This document shows positions 1 through 5,917 of a stretch of DNA of 6,868 nt, piece after piece. A model generated the notes under the pieces. That model was given only the letters and a program-made list of their open reading frames with translations. It made no database searches and had not been told where the DNA came from. How positions within the stretch are numbered: position 1 is the first letter of the stretch; each line of letters begins with the position of its first letter. The position numbers and the translations under genes were made by a program. The stretch is from contig JAHJDU010000411.1 in the NCBI GenBank assembly GCA_018812385.1, positions 1-6,868 of the forward strand, given 5' to 3'. The DNA is from Pseudomonadota bacterium. Its GTDB lineage: Bacteria; Desulfobacterota; Desulfobacteria; Desulfobacterales; Desulfobacteraceae.

Positions 1-788
1 GATTCCAAAAGTTTTATTCCATCTGAAGAAAAAATGGAATGCTGGTCAATCAGATCCCTTCTAAAGGCTGAAATAACCTCAGACTCGGTGATATCCATGG
101 CCCGCACAATGGTAAATCCCGTGAATTCAAATTTATTTAAATCAATGTATCTGCTCAAAACATCAATATCATTGATATGATTGCTGATCATAGCTTTATC
201 ATCTTCTGAAAGTTTTTTTGGCGAATCAAGTGCCTGTATCCGGACAAATTGAAAATCAGGGGTGAAGCTATAGTAACGGTCCAGACCGGTTTTTTCTTCC
301 GGTATTTTTTTTATATTCATGGTATCGAACCGCTGGCAGTTAAAATCATAAATTCGTTCCAGCACCAAAGAATATATATCCACCATTTTTTTTAATTTTT
401 CTGCTTCAACGATTTCCTTGAGTTCTGCTTTGATAAAATTATTATTGCCGAGAAACAGTCTCTGGAATTCCGGGGTCACAAAAAAAGGCTCAGATGTACA
501 GGGAGTAAAGGCTCCCATGATGTCAGTGTGAAAGGATGCCGGAGGAAATATGGCACTCATCAAAGGGATCATGATATCTTGATATTTAATTAAGACTTCA
601 ATATCCTTTATATGACCTCTTATCTCCGGGATTTGGCTGATTTTGTTTTTCAGTTCCAAGAACATTGATGCCATGTGGGAATACTTTGGCACCAGGGTTT
701 TTCCCCAGAAATCCAGCAGCGGGTCAAGACTGACGGCAGACCTGATGGAATCTACCCTGGAAGATAGGGATGCGATATTTTTTTTCAT
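1..788 (-). CDS. N-terminal part of a putative GAF-type sensory protein, partial
   Basis: I translated this open frame by hand: 262 codons from ATG at 788, running off the left edge with no stop. The start is well fixed: AAAGGAG lies at 802-796, 7 nt upstream, and an in-frame TAA lies five codons upstream of the ATG. No signal peptide or membrane segment is seen. Recognisable stretches are LDPLLDFW (residues 21-28), a helix ending in LMSAIFPPASF (76-86), AFTPCTSEPFFVTPEFQRLF (93-112) and FEFTGFTIVRAMDITESEV (220-238). From memory, this pattern matches the N-terminal region of large bacterial proteins annotated as GAF domain-containing, common in Bacteroidetes and also in deltaproteobacteria. 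The GAF domain itself would lie beyond the window, so the function is inferred: cytosolic ligand sensing or signalling. Codons 2-4 form an eight-A run. The gene has its own predicted promoter and is probably not part of the transporter operon. Confidence 0.6.
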   Translation of the reverse strand, partial: MKKNIASLSSRVDSIRSAVSLDPLLDFWGKTLVPKYSHMASMFLELKNKISQIPEIRGHIKDIEVLIKYQDIMIPLMSAIFPPASFHTDIMGAFTPCTSEPFFVTPEFQRLFLGNNNFIKAELKEIVEAEKLKKMVDIYSLVLERIYDFNCQRFDTMNIKKIPEEKTGLDRYYSFTPDFQFVRIQALDSPKKLSEDDKAMISNHINDIDVLSRYIDLNKFEFTGFTIVRAMDITESEVISAFRRDLIDQHSIFSSDGIKLLE

Positions 789-795
789 AGAAGGA

Positions 796-802
796 CTCCT
801 TT
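796..802 (-). promoter_or_regulatory. Strong Shine-Dalgarno site of the GAF-type gene
   Basis: AAAGGAG on the minus strand, separated by 7 nt from the ATG at 788. It is the best ribosome binding site in the window and fixes the start of the gene at the left edge. Confidence 0.75.
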
Positions 803-815
803 AATTAATGAATCC

Positions 816-843
816 AGAATAATCATTGGGAAAATAATGTCAA
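816..843 (-). promoter_or_regulatory. Predicted sigma-70-type promoter for the left-edge gene
   Basis: Minus strand: a perfect TTGACA -35 box at 843-838, a 16-nt spacer, and a -10 box TATTCT at 821-816 that matches TATAAT at 4 of 6 positions. Transcription would begin near 809-810, giving a leader of about 20 nt that contains the Shine-Dalgarno site. Box match, spacing and placement all agree, but no transcript data support it. The -35 box touches the end of the inverted repeat 843-860, so a protein or a DNA/RNA structure there could influence it. Confidence 0.5.
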
Positions 844-860
844 CCCGGCTATACCCGGGT
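843..860 (-). repeat. Perfect 6-bp inverted repeat (hairpin) downstream of the radical SAM gene
   Basis: The minus strand reads ACCCGG, loop GTATAG, CCGGGT: a perfect 6-bp, GC-rich stem with a 6-nt loop, about 60 nt after the stop of the radical SAM gene. It could end the upstream transcript, but the bases that follow (TTGACATTATTTT) are only a weak U-tract, so I do not call it an intrinsic terminator. It abuts the -35 box of the next gene's predicted promoter, so an operator is an alternative reading. Confidence 0.45.
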
Positions 861-901
861 GCCCCATCAACTTTCGAGTTCGATGTTAGGCTAGGGTATA
901 G
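849..901. repeat. Outer 8-bp inverted repeat enclosing a TTCG-loop hairpin
   Basis: CTATACCC at 849-856 is exactly complementary to GGGTATAG at 894-901. Between them, CATCAACT (865-872) and AGTT-GATG (877-880 and 882-885, with C881 bulged) form an 8-bp hairpin with a TTCG tetraloop on the plus strand (CGAA on the minus strand). The outer stem shares bases with the hairpin at 843-860, so the two cannot form together. The rest of the 789-923 gap contains the promoter above and no credible ORF. Confidence 0.45.
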
Positions 902-923
902 GAGCAAGATACAAAACTATCGG

Positions 924-2156
924 CTAAAGCTGGCCTTTTCTTAAGTTGTTATAGCCTTCAAGCTTGATGTGCTTGAGATCACATTTTTCCTTGATAATTT
1001 TGGCTGCTTCAAGATTCAATTCTTTTTGCCTGGTATCCACCTTTACATTAAATCCGCAGTTAAATGGTCCCAATCGAATAGTGTCTTCAACTCCATCATA
1101 GGTATCATATATTTTTGTGTATGGATGGGCAAACAGCCATCGCAGCTGAAGCGTTGTGATTGTATGCCCTGAAAGGCTGTCCATAAATACTTCCAGATCC
1201 AAAAGATCCTGGTCTGTAAGATTGTTCCAGCCAAGAATAACATTGGCATTGACCTTGAAACCGGTTTGCATGCAAAATTCAAGGGTTTCAAGAACCTCAC
1301 TCATTATGGTGCCTTTGTTCAAATATTTCCACATCCGGTCCGAGGGAAATTCAATACCAAATCCCAATGTGCAGTCTGGTATTTTTTTATCAAAGTTTTT
1401 AACGGCCTGTTTTAGGGCATTGGTCTCGGCTTTGGCTGCCCGCATGAAGAACCGGTATTCAATATCATCTCCCAGGGGCAGGTTTGGAAGAATGGCTTTG
1501 ATGTGCTCCGGTGTAATAGAGCCTGTATTGAGACGGACAATTTTATGTCCTTTAAAGTCAAGATTATTGAATTCTAGGTCCAGGTTTTTTCGTTTTCTGA
1601 AATGTTCCGTGCAATGCTGGGCAATGGAGCAGAACGGGCATTTTTTCCAATAACATTGATTTTCAAGGGTATAGGAAAAATAAATTTTGCTGTTTTCCGG
1701 GATGGATTCTGGAATCTCAAGTTTCCATTTCCCTGAAAATTCTGGTACGTTGAAGAGACTTTCAACGCTTTGGCCGGTGAGTATCAGGTTGGGTGGCAGC
1801 TGTCTTTCAACCTTAAAGTGAACGGAATTCCATTTGTTGTTGCCGATGCTTCGTTCAGAAGCCACAGGCCCGCCAACAATGAAGCTTATATCAGGATTTT
1901 GGATTGACCAGGTATAGGCCTGATATAAGTGGTTGAAATAACTGGCACTGACATAGACTATTCCTTTTTTTATGGGAAGGGGAATATCCTGATAGGTTTC
2001 TTCCATATACCACTTGTCATTGTCTTCCTCATGCAGCATCCAGTAAAAGTCACCTTTTTCTTTACACAGATCCCAGGTGTCTGAAAATCCATTGCAAAGG
2101 TCAAACCAGCCGCTTTTTGTTTTGTTATAAAATTGTATGAACAAGGTATCTTTCAT
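924..2156 (-). CDS. Radical SAM protein with degenerate B12-binding-like N-terminus
   Basis: A 410-residue, probably cytosolic protein. Residues 64-100 (VYVSASYF ... NPDISFIVGGPVASE) look like the beta-alpha-beta-GG part of the Rossmann domain found ahead of the radical SAM barrel in B12-type enzymes, but no DxHxxG cobalamin ligand motif is visible. The iron-sulfur motif is CYWKKCPFC, with Cys168, Cys173 and Cys176 spaced CX4CX2C rather than CX3CX2C. A basic FRKRK follows at 186-190, where related enzymes have R-x-R. Later barrel segments include GFGIEFPSDRMWKYLNKGT (265-283) and NVILGWNNLTDQD (305-317), which align in style with the family's G-x-E-S and KG motifs. No SPASM-type cysteine cluster is seen at the C-terminus. 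Family membership is fairly secure; the substrate is unknown. The gene lies 41 nt after the ATPase F gene, so it is probably co-transcribed with the importer. Its start lacks a strong Shine-Dalgarno site and is overlapped by a five-codon mini-ORF. Confidence 0.85.
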   Translation of the reverse strand: MKDTLFIQFYNKTKSGWFDLCNGFSDTWDLCKEKGDFYWMLHEEDNDKWYMEETYQDIPLPIKKGIVYVSASYFNHLYQAYTWSIQNPDISFIVGGPVASERSIGNNKWNSVHFKVERQLPPNLILTGQSVESLFNVPEFSGKWKLEIPESIPENSKIYFSYTLENQCYWKKCPFCSIAQHCTEHFRKRKNLDLEFNNLDFKGHKIVRLNTGSITPEHIKAILPNLPLGDDIEYRFFMRAAKAETNALKQAVKNFDKKIPDCTLGFGIEFPSDRMWKYLNKGTIMSEVLETLEFCMQTGFKVNANVILGWNNLTDQDLLDLEVFMDSLSGHTITTLQLRWLFAHPYTKIYDTYDGVEDTIRLGPFNCGFNVKVDTRQKELNLEAAKIIKEKCDLKHIKLEGYNNLRKGQL

Positions 2157-2170
2157 GTTGATATATCCAT
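2153..2170 (-). other. Five-codon mini-ORF overlapping the radical SAM start
   Basis: Minus strand ATGGATATATCAACATGA encodes MDIST and stops in an ATGA overlap with the radical SAM start codon at 2156. It may couple translation. Alternatively, its GGA may simply be a weak Shine-Dalgarno core about 9 nt ahead of the real start. Compare the element at 5887-5904. Confidence 0.25.
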
Positions 2171-2197
2171 TCTCTGATCTCTGTTTCAGATTGGTAA

Positions 2198-3022
2198 TTA
2201 ATTTTTAAAATTAAACCCGGGTTGAGCCAGTATCAGTTTTTTGGTGTAGGGATGTTGAGGATTTTTAATAACCATGTCTGCGCTTCCGGTTTCAACGATA
2301 ACCCCATTGTGAATTACTGCAATCCGATCACACAGGTATCTGGCTGCAGCCAAATTGTGCGTGATAAAAAGAAAGGTCATTTGAAATTTTTTACGAATAT
2401 CCAAAAGCAATTGAAAAAGCTGGATGGCAATGGTGGCATCCAGCATTGAGGTTGGTTCATCTGCCACAATAAAGTCCGGATCCAGGATAATGGCCCGTGC
2501 CACGGCAACCCTCTGCCGTTGCCCACCGCTTAATTGATGAGGATATCGGTAAAAAAAATCTTCTCCAGGAGACAGGCCCACAATTTCCAGGGTCTCAAGT
2601 ACTTTCTCGCGCCGGGTGACGGCGTTGCCGATCTTGTTGACAACCAGGGGCTCTATAATGGTTTCAGCAATGGAAAGATGCGGATTCAGGGATTGATAAG
2701 GGTCCTGGAAAATCATCTGAACCTTTGACCGGTATTGTTTCAGTGCCTTTCCTTTAAGCTTGTTTGTCGGTTTGCCATTAAGCTTTATGATCCCTTTGGT
2801 TGGTTCTTCAAGCTTTACCAAAAGCCTTCCTATTGTTGTTTTGCCGCTGCCGCTCTGGCCGACAAGACCAAAAATCTCTCCTTTTTGTATTGCCAGACTT
2901 ATATTGTTCATGGCAATAACACAGGAATCTGGTTTTGAGAAAAAGGTTTGCTTTAAGCAGTATTCTTTTGTCACACCATTTAATTCAATGATGGGAATTT
3001 GTGTGTTCTGTTTCTCAGTCAT
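2198..3022 (-). CDS. dppF: Peptide-type ABC importer ATPase, DppF-like
   Basis: A 274-residue cytosolic nucleotide-binding subunit that pairs with the upstream ATPase to power the importer. All ATPase elements are present: Walker A GQSGSGKT (55-62), Q-loop Gln106, signature LSGGQ (164-168), Walker B FIVADE (184-189) with D-loop SMLD, and H-loop His222. YQSLNPHLSI after the Q-loop and HPYTKKLI near the end are typical of the Dpp/Opp/Nik ATPases. The protein ends soon after HPYT, so it lacks the cysteine-containing C-terminal extension of its partner; short forms like this occur in the family. The start overlaps the end of the upstream ATPase gene by 8 nt (ATGACTGA), with AAGGA 5 nt ahead, indicating coupled translation. 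The symbol denotes the subunit class; dipeptide specificity is not shown. Confidence 0.93.
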   Translation of the reverse strand: MTEKQNTQIPIIELNGVTKEYCLKQTFFSKPDSCVIAMNNISLAIQKGEIFGLVGQSGSGKTTIGRLLVKLEEPTKGIIKLNGKPTNKLKGKALKQYRSKVQMIFQDPYQSLNPHLSIAETIIEPLVVNKIGNAVTRREKVLETLEIVGLSPGEDFFYRYPHQLSGGQRQRVAVARAIILDPDFIVADEPTSMLDATIAIQLFQLLLDIRKKFQMTFLFITHNLAAARYLCDRIAVIHNGVIVETGSADMVIKNPQHPYTKKLILAQPGFNFKN

Positions 3023-3992
3023 TTCCGTCCTTATTTATTACCTCTTCGAAACAAAGTGCCTGATGTGTTGAAGAAAGATTCACCCATCCAGGAGTCTGGT
3101 TTTTACACTTTTGAGATTTACAATTACAACTTCCTGCAAAGCCGCATCCCCCTGTCATTGTAATCAAATCAGGAGCTTCACGTATCGCAGGAACCTTGAT
3201 ATCTTCATATGAGTCCAACGTCAGGTATGATCCCAATAGAGTTCTGGTATAAGGGTGTCGCGGAGATTTAAACACCTCTTCTCTAGTGCCTTTTTCCACT
3301 ATTTGTCCGCCATACATCACACAGATATCCTTGCAGACATCTGCAACCACTGCAATATCATGGGAAATAAAAATGATACTGGTATTCAAGGCTTTTTGAA
3401 TCTTTTTGATTTCTTTAAGAATCTGGTCCTGGACAATTACATCCAGAGCTGTTGTAGGCTCATCTGCAATGATTAATTTTGGCATGCATGCAAGCGCCAT
3501 GGCTATAATGGCTCTTTGTTTCATGCCGCCACTGTATTGATGGGGGAAATCCCTTAAACGATCTTCAGGAATTTCAACCAGGTTGAACATTTGTTTCACC
3601 TGATGATAAACATCTGTTTTGGACATCTGGGGATTATGGATCTCTATAACTTCTGCGATCTGTTCATCAACTCTGATGACCGGATTCATGGCATTCATGG
3701 CAGCCTGGAATATCATGGATATTTCTTTGCCCCTGAACGCTCTCCATTTCTCATCATTAAAACGTGCAAGGTTATAGTCATTAAAAAATATGTCGCCCTG
3801 TAGAATGGATGCATTTTCAGGCAAAAGGCCCATAAGTGTCATTCCAATGGTGGTTTTTCCACATCCTGATTCTCCAACAAATCCCAGAGATTGGCCCTGT
3901 TCTATTGAAAAGGAGATGTTATTGACAGCATTAACCATGCCTTTTTTGCTTTTATATCCAACACTTAAATTTTCAACCTTTAGTAATGCCAT
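3015..3992 (-). CDS. dppD: Peptide-type ABC importer ATPase, DppD-like, with Cys-rich C-terminus
   Basis: A 325-residue cytosolic ATPase subunit. Walker A GESGCGKT (40-47), Q-loop Gln96, signature YSGGM (153-157), Walker B LIIADE (173-178) and H-loop His211 are intact. The C-terminal oligopeptide/dipeptide transporter extension follows HPYT (246-249) and carries Cys283, Cys289, Cys296 and Cys314, spaced CX5CX6CX17C. As I recall, equivalent cysteines hold a [4Fe-4S] cluster in a mycobacterial DppD structure. Cys291 is an additional cysteine between them. The ATG directly follows the TAA of permease C (TAAATG), and the ribosome binding site lies inside the end of that gene. The subunit class is clear; the transported substrate is not. 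Confidence 0.94.
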   Translation of the reverse strand: MALLKVENLSVGYKSKKGMVNAVNNISFSIEQGQSLGFVGESGCGKTTIGMTLMGLLPENASILQGDIFFNDYNLARFNDEKWRAFRGKEISMIFQAAMNAMNPVIRVDEQIAEVIEIHNPQMSKTDVYHQVKQMFNLVEIPEDRLRDFPHQYSGGMKQRAIIAMALACMPKLIIADEPTTALDVIVQDQILKEIKKIQKALNTSIIFISHDIAVVADVCKDICVMYGGQIVEKGTREEVFKSPRHPYTRTLLGSYLTLDSYEDIKVPAIREAPDLITMTGGCGFAGSCNCKSQKCKNQTPGWVNLSSTHQALCFEEVINKDGND

Positions 3993-4916
3993 TTATTCTT
4001 CCTCTTCCTCTTCTTCCTTTCTAAGCCTTGGATCAAGAACTTCATCCATTGCACGGCCCAACATGTAAAATGAAAGGGTCAGCAAAGAGATGCAAATGCC
4101 TGGGGGCAGAAGCCAGTATGGCGCCTGGAACATATGGCCTGAGCTCCAAACCCATTGAAGCATCATGCCCCAGCTGACCTGCCCTGGATCGCCAAATCCC
4201 AGGAAAGACAGAGCAGCTTCTACCAGTATGGCTGATGTAACCCTGAATGTCATATACAAGAATGCCAATGGGAGAACATTGGGCATAATATGTTTAAAAA
4301 TGATTCTGAAATTCGATGCACCAGCTACTCTTGAGGCCTCAATAAACGGCCGTGATTTTAAAGACAGGGTCTGGGAACGGATAATTCTAGATACTGAGGG
4401 CCATCTCATTATTGCAATAATAAAAATAATAACCCAGATACTCAACTCCCATAAAGAGGCCAGGATCAGAAGAATGACAAGTGAAGGCATCACCATGAAT
4501 ATATCGGCGACCCTCATGAGAAGCGTGTCAATAATTCCGCCTGCATACCCTGATATCATACCAATGGCCGTGCCAAGAACAACACTGATAAAGGCACAGG
4601 AAAGACCGACAATGAACGCTACTTTCGCTCCTTCCAGCAGCTGCACAAAAAGATCTCGACCAATAAAATCCGTTCCAAGCCAGTGCTGAAAACTAGGCCC
4701 GGTTGAATATGTTATATTTGGATCTGCCCCAGTCATGGGGTGATAAACAGGACCTAAAAGCGGAACAAAAAAACTTGCAATGGCCATGAGCATGAAAACC
4801 GATAAAATAATAAGGCCTGTTTTCCCCATGGGGTTTTTTATAAATATAGCCCAGGCTTTTGTAAATCTTTCAATAGAGTGATTTTTATTCTCTGGTCTGT
4901 TTTTTATTTTTTTCAT
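3993..4916 (-). CDS. dppC: Peptide-type ABC importer permease, DppC-like, with poly-Glu tail
   Basis: A 307-residue inner-membrane permease. I place the start at 4916 because its ATG overlaps the stop of permease B (TGATG) and GAGGA lies 10 nt upstream. A longer in-frame start at 5006 would add 30 residues that are only an out-of-frame reading of permease B. The N-terminal OppC-type segment is visible (FIKNPMGKTGLIILSVFMLM, 25-44), followed by several hydrophobic helices. The cytoplasmic coupling loop EASRVAGASNFRIIFKHIMPN (193-213) is the EAA motif that contacts the ATPases. LSFLGFGDP (236-244) and the ending LDPRLRK are hallmarks of the family. The unusual feature is a run of seven glutamates at the extreme C-terminus (301-307), whose codons also provide the ribosome binding site of the next gene. 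Confidence 0.93.
   Translation of the reverse strand: MKKIKNRPENKNHSIERFTKAWAIFIKNPMGKTGLIILSVFMLMAIASFFVPLLGPVYHPMTGADPNITYSTGPSFQHWLGTDFIGRDLFVQLLEGAKVAFIVGLSCAFISVVLGTAIGMISGYAGGIIDTLLMRVADIFMVMPSLVILLILASLWELSIWVIIFIIAIMRWPSVSRIIRSQTLSLKSRPFIEASRVAGASNFRIIFKHIMPNVLPLAFLYMTFRVTSAILVEAALSFLGFGDPGQVSWGMMLQWVWSSGHMFQAPYWLLPPGICISLLTLSFYMLGRAMDEVLDPRLRKEEEEEEE
3996..4016 (-). promoter_or_regulatory. Purine tract: poly-Glu codons doubling as Shine-Dalgarno region
   Basis: The last seven codons of permease C are GAA/GAG only. The minus-strand tract contains AGGAAGAGG just ahead of the ATPase D start at 3992, after TAA. One sequence therefore serves as coding C-terminus and ribosome binding region for the next gene. 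Its repetitive nature could favour length changes during replication. Confidence 0.5.
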
Positions 4917-5890
4917 CAGTAGCTGATCCTCGGGTCCATATATGCATACAAGAGATCCACAATCAGGTTGGCGATAAGCACCACAGCCGTTATAAGTAAA
5001 AAACATGCCTGGGCCAAAGGATAATCATTGTTACTTACTGCAAAAATAAGCTCTCTGCCTATGCCTGGCCAGGTGAAAATCTGTTCTGTTAAAGCGCCTC
5101 CATTTATGGAAAAAGCAAGACTTAAGCCCACGCTGGTAATTACGGGCAGTGCAGCATTCCTGGCCGCGTGTTTATTTCGTATTACCTTGTCGGAAAGTCC
5201 CTTTGCCCTGGCCGTAATAATATATTCTTCTTTTATTACACCCAGCATACTGGATCGCATGAGTAAAAGGTAGGAGCCAAGATGAATAATAAAAAGTGTT
5301 AACAAAGGTAAAAACATATGGTGCAATACATCCAGGACTTTTATAACAATAGATGTATCCTTTATCCATAATTCCGGGGAAATAATTCCACCCAGAGGAA
5401 ACCAGCCAAGCTTATAGGCAAAAGCCCATAAAACAAGCAGGGCAAACCATGGGATAAAAAGCGTATGGCAGAGAAGAGCGCTTATTGATAAAAAATTATC
5501 AATTGCTGATCCTTTTTTCCAGGCTGCGATTTTGCCTAAAACCACTCCCACAAATGCGGCTAAAAGTGTGGATGTGGTAAAAAGAAGAATGGTGCAGGGC
5601 ATTCTGTCCAATATGATATTGCTGACGGGTTCTCCATAATGAAAAGAATGGCCCAGATTGCCCGTAAAAAAATTTTTTATATAAATGATGTACTGCTTCC
5701 ACGCGGGCTCATCAAGCCCCAGCTGTGCGATCAAATGCTTGATATCCTCAGGCGTCAGCGTGGGATCCACCATTTTTGAGATAGGATCCCCGGGAGCTGC
5801 CCTGAATAGAAAAAACAAAACAGTAAGAATAATAAAGAAAAGGATGATTATTTCGATGAATTTATTAAAAATAAATTTTTTGGTTCTCAT
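4916..5890 (-). CDS. dppB: Peptide-type ABC importer permease, DppB-like
   Basis: A 324-residue inner-membrane permease that forms the translocation channel with the DppC-like subunit. It starts with a short basic segment and a long hydrophobic helix (about 11-29), then FRAAPGDPI (29-37), the family's conserved early periplasmic motif. LGLDEPAWKQYIIYI (58-71) and FTGNLGHSF (75-83) are also typical. The coupling loop EEYIITARAKGLSDKVIRNKHAARNAALPV (221-250) is the EAA motif. EQIFTWPGIGREL (269-281) and the C-terminal VDLLYAYMDPRI (311-322) complete the signature. Full length for the family. The gap to the upstream binding protein is 27 nt with no clear Shine-Dalgarno site, only a weak GGA; a mini-ORF overlaps the start codon. 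Confidence 0.94.
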   Translation of the reverse strand: MRTKKFIFNKFIEIIILFFIILTVLFFLFRAAPGDPISKMVDPTLTPEDIKHLIAQLGLDEPAWKQYIIYIKNFFTGNLGHSFHYGEPVSNIILDRMPCTILLFTTSTLLAAFVGVVLGKIAAWKKGSAIDNFLSISALLCHTLFIPWFALLVLWAFAYKLGWFPLGGIISPELWIKDTSIVIKVLDVLHHMFLPLLTLFIIHLGSYLLLMRSSMLGVIKEEYIITARAKGLSDKVIRNKHAARNAALPVITSVGLSLAFSINGGALTEQIFTWPGIGRELIFAVSNNDYPLAQACFLLITAVVLIANLIVDLLYAYMDPRISY

Positions 5891-5904
5891 TTATCTTTAT
5901 CCAT
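5887..5904 (-). other. Mini-ORF overlapping the permease B start
   Basis: Minus strand ATGGATAAAGATAAATGA encodes MDKDK and ends in an ATGA overlap with the permease B start at 5890. The frame is also open from an ATG at 5916 (MLKTMDKDK), immediately after the TGA of the binding protein. It may pass ribosomes from one gene to the next, or may be a chance frame around a weak GGA ribosome binding core. Confidence 0.25.
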
Positions 5905-5917
5905 AGTTTTTAGCATA

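Noticed and set aside
843..860. Intrinsic terminator for the transporter operon
   Set aside because: The hairpin is good, but the following sequence lacks a convincing U-tract on either strand; listed only as an inverted repeat.
830..873. 14-codon minus-strand ORF in the intergenic gap (MGHPGIAGLTLFSQ) as a precursor peptide
   Set aside because: It has no ribosome binding site, runs through the hairpin and the -35 box, and shows no leader/core features.
838..891. Integron attC-like site, because GTTAGGC at 885-891 matches GTTRRRY
   Set aside because: The partner core at 838-844 (TGTCAAC) matches poorly, and the inner repeats pair with near neighbours instead of giving the long attC hairpin. 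No integrase or cassette is seen.
1156..1653. Plus-strand frame of 165 codons opposite the radical SAM gene
   Set aside because: Antisense shadow; basic, low-quality protein sequence with no motif.
4165..4689. Plus-strand frame of 174 codons opposite permease C
   Set aside because: It lies entirely antisense to a clear permease gene, has no recognisable domain, and is explained by the codon use of the real gene.
4917..5006. N-terminal extension of permease C from an ATG at 5006
   Set aside because: The extra 30 residues are an alternate-frame reading of the permease B end, do not look like an OppC N-terminus, and the TGATG overlap at 4918-4914 with GAGGA upstream gives a better start.
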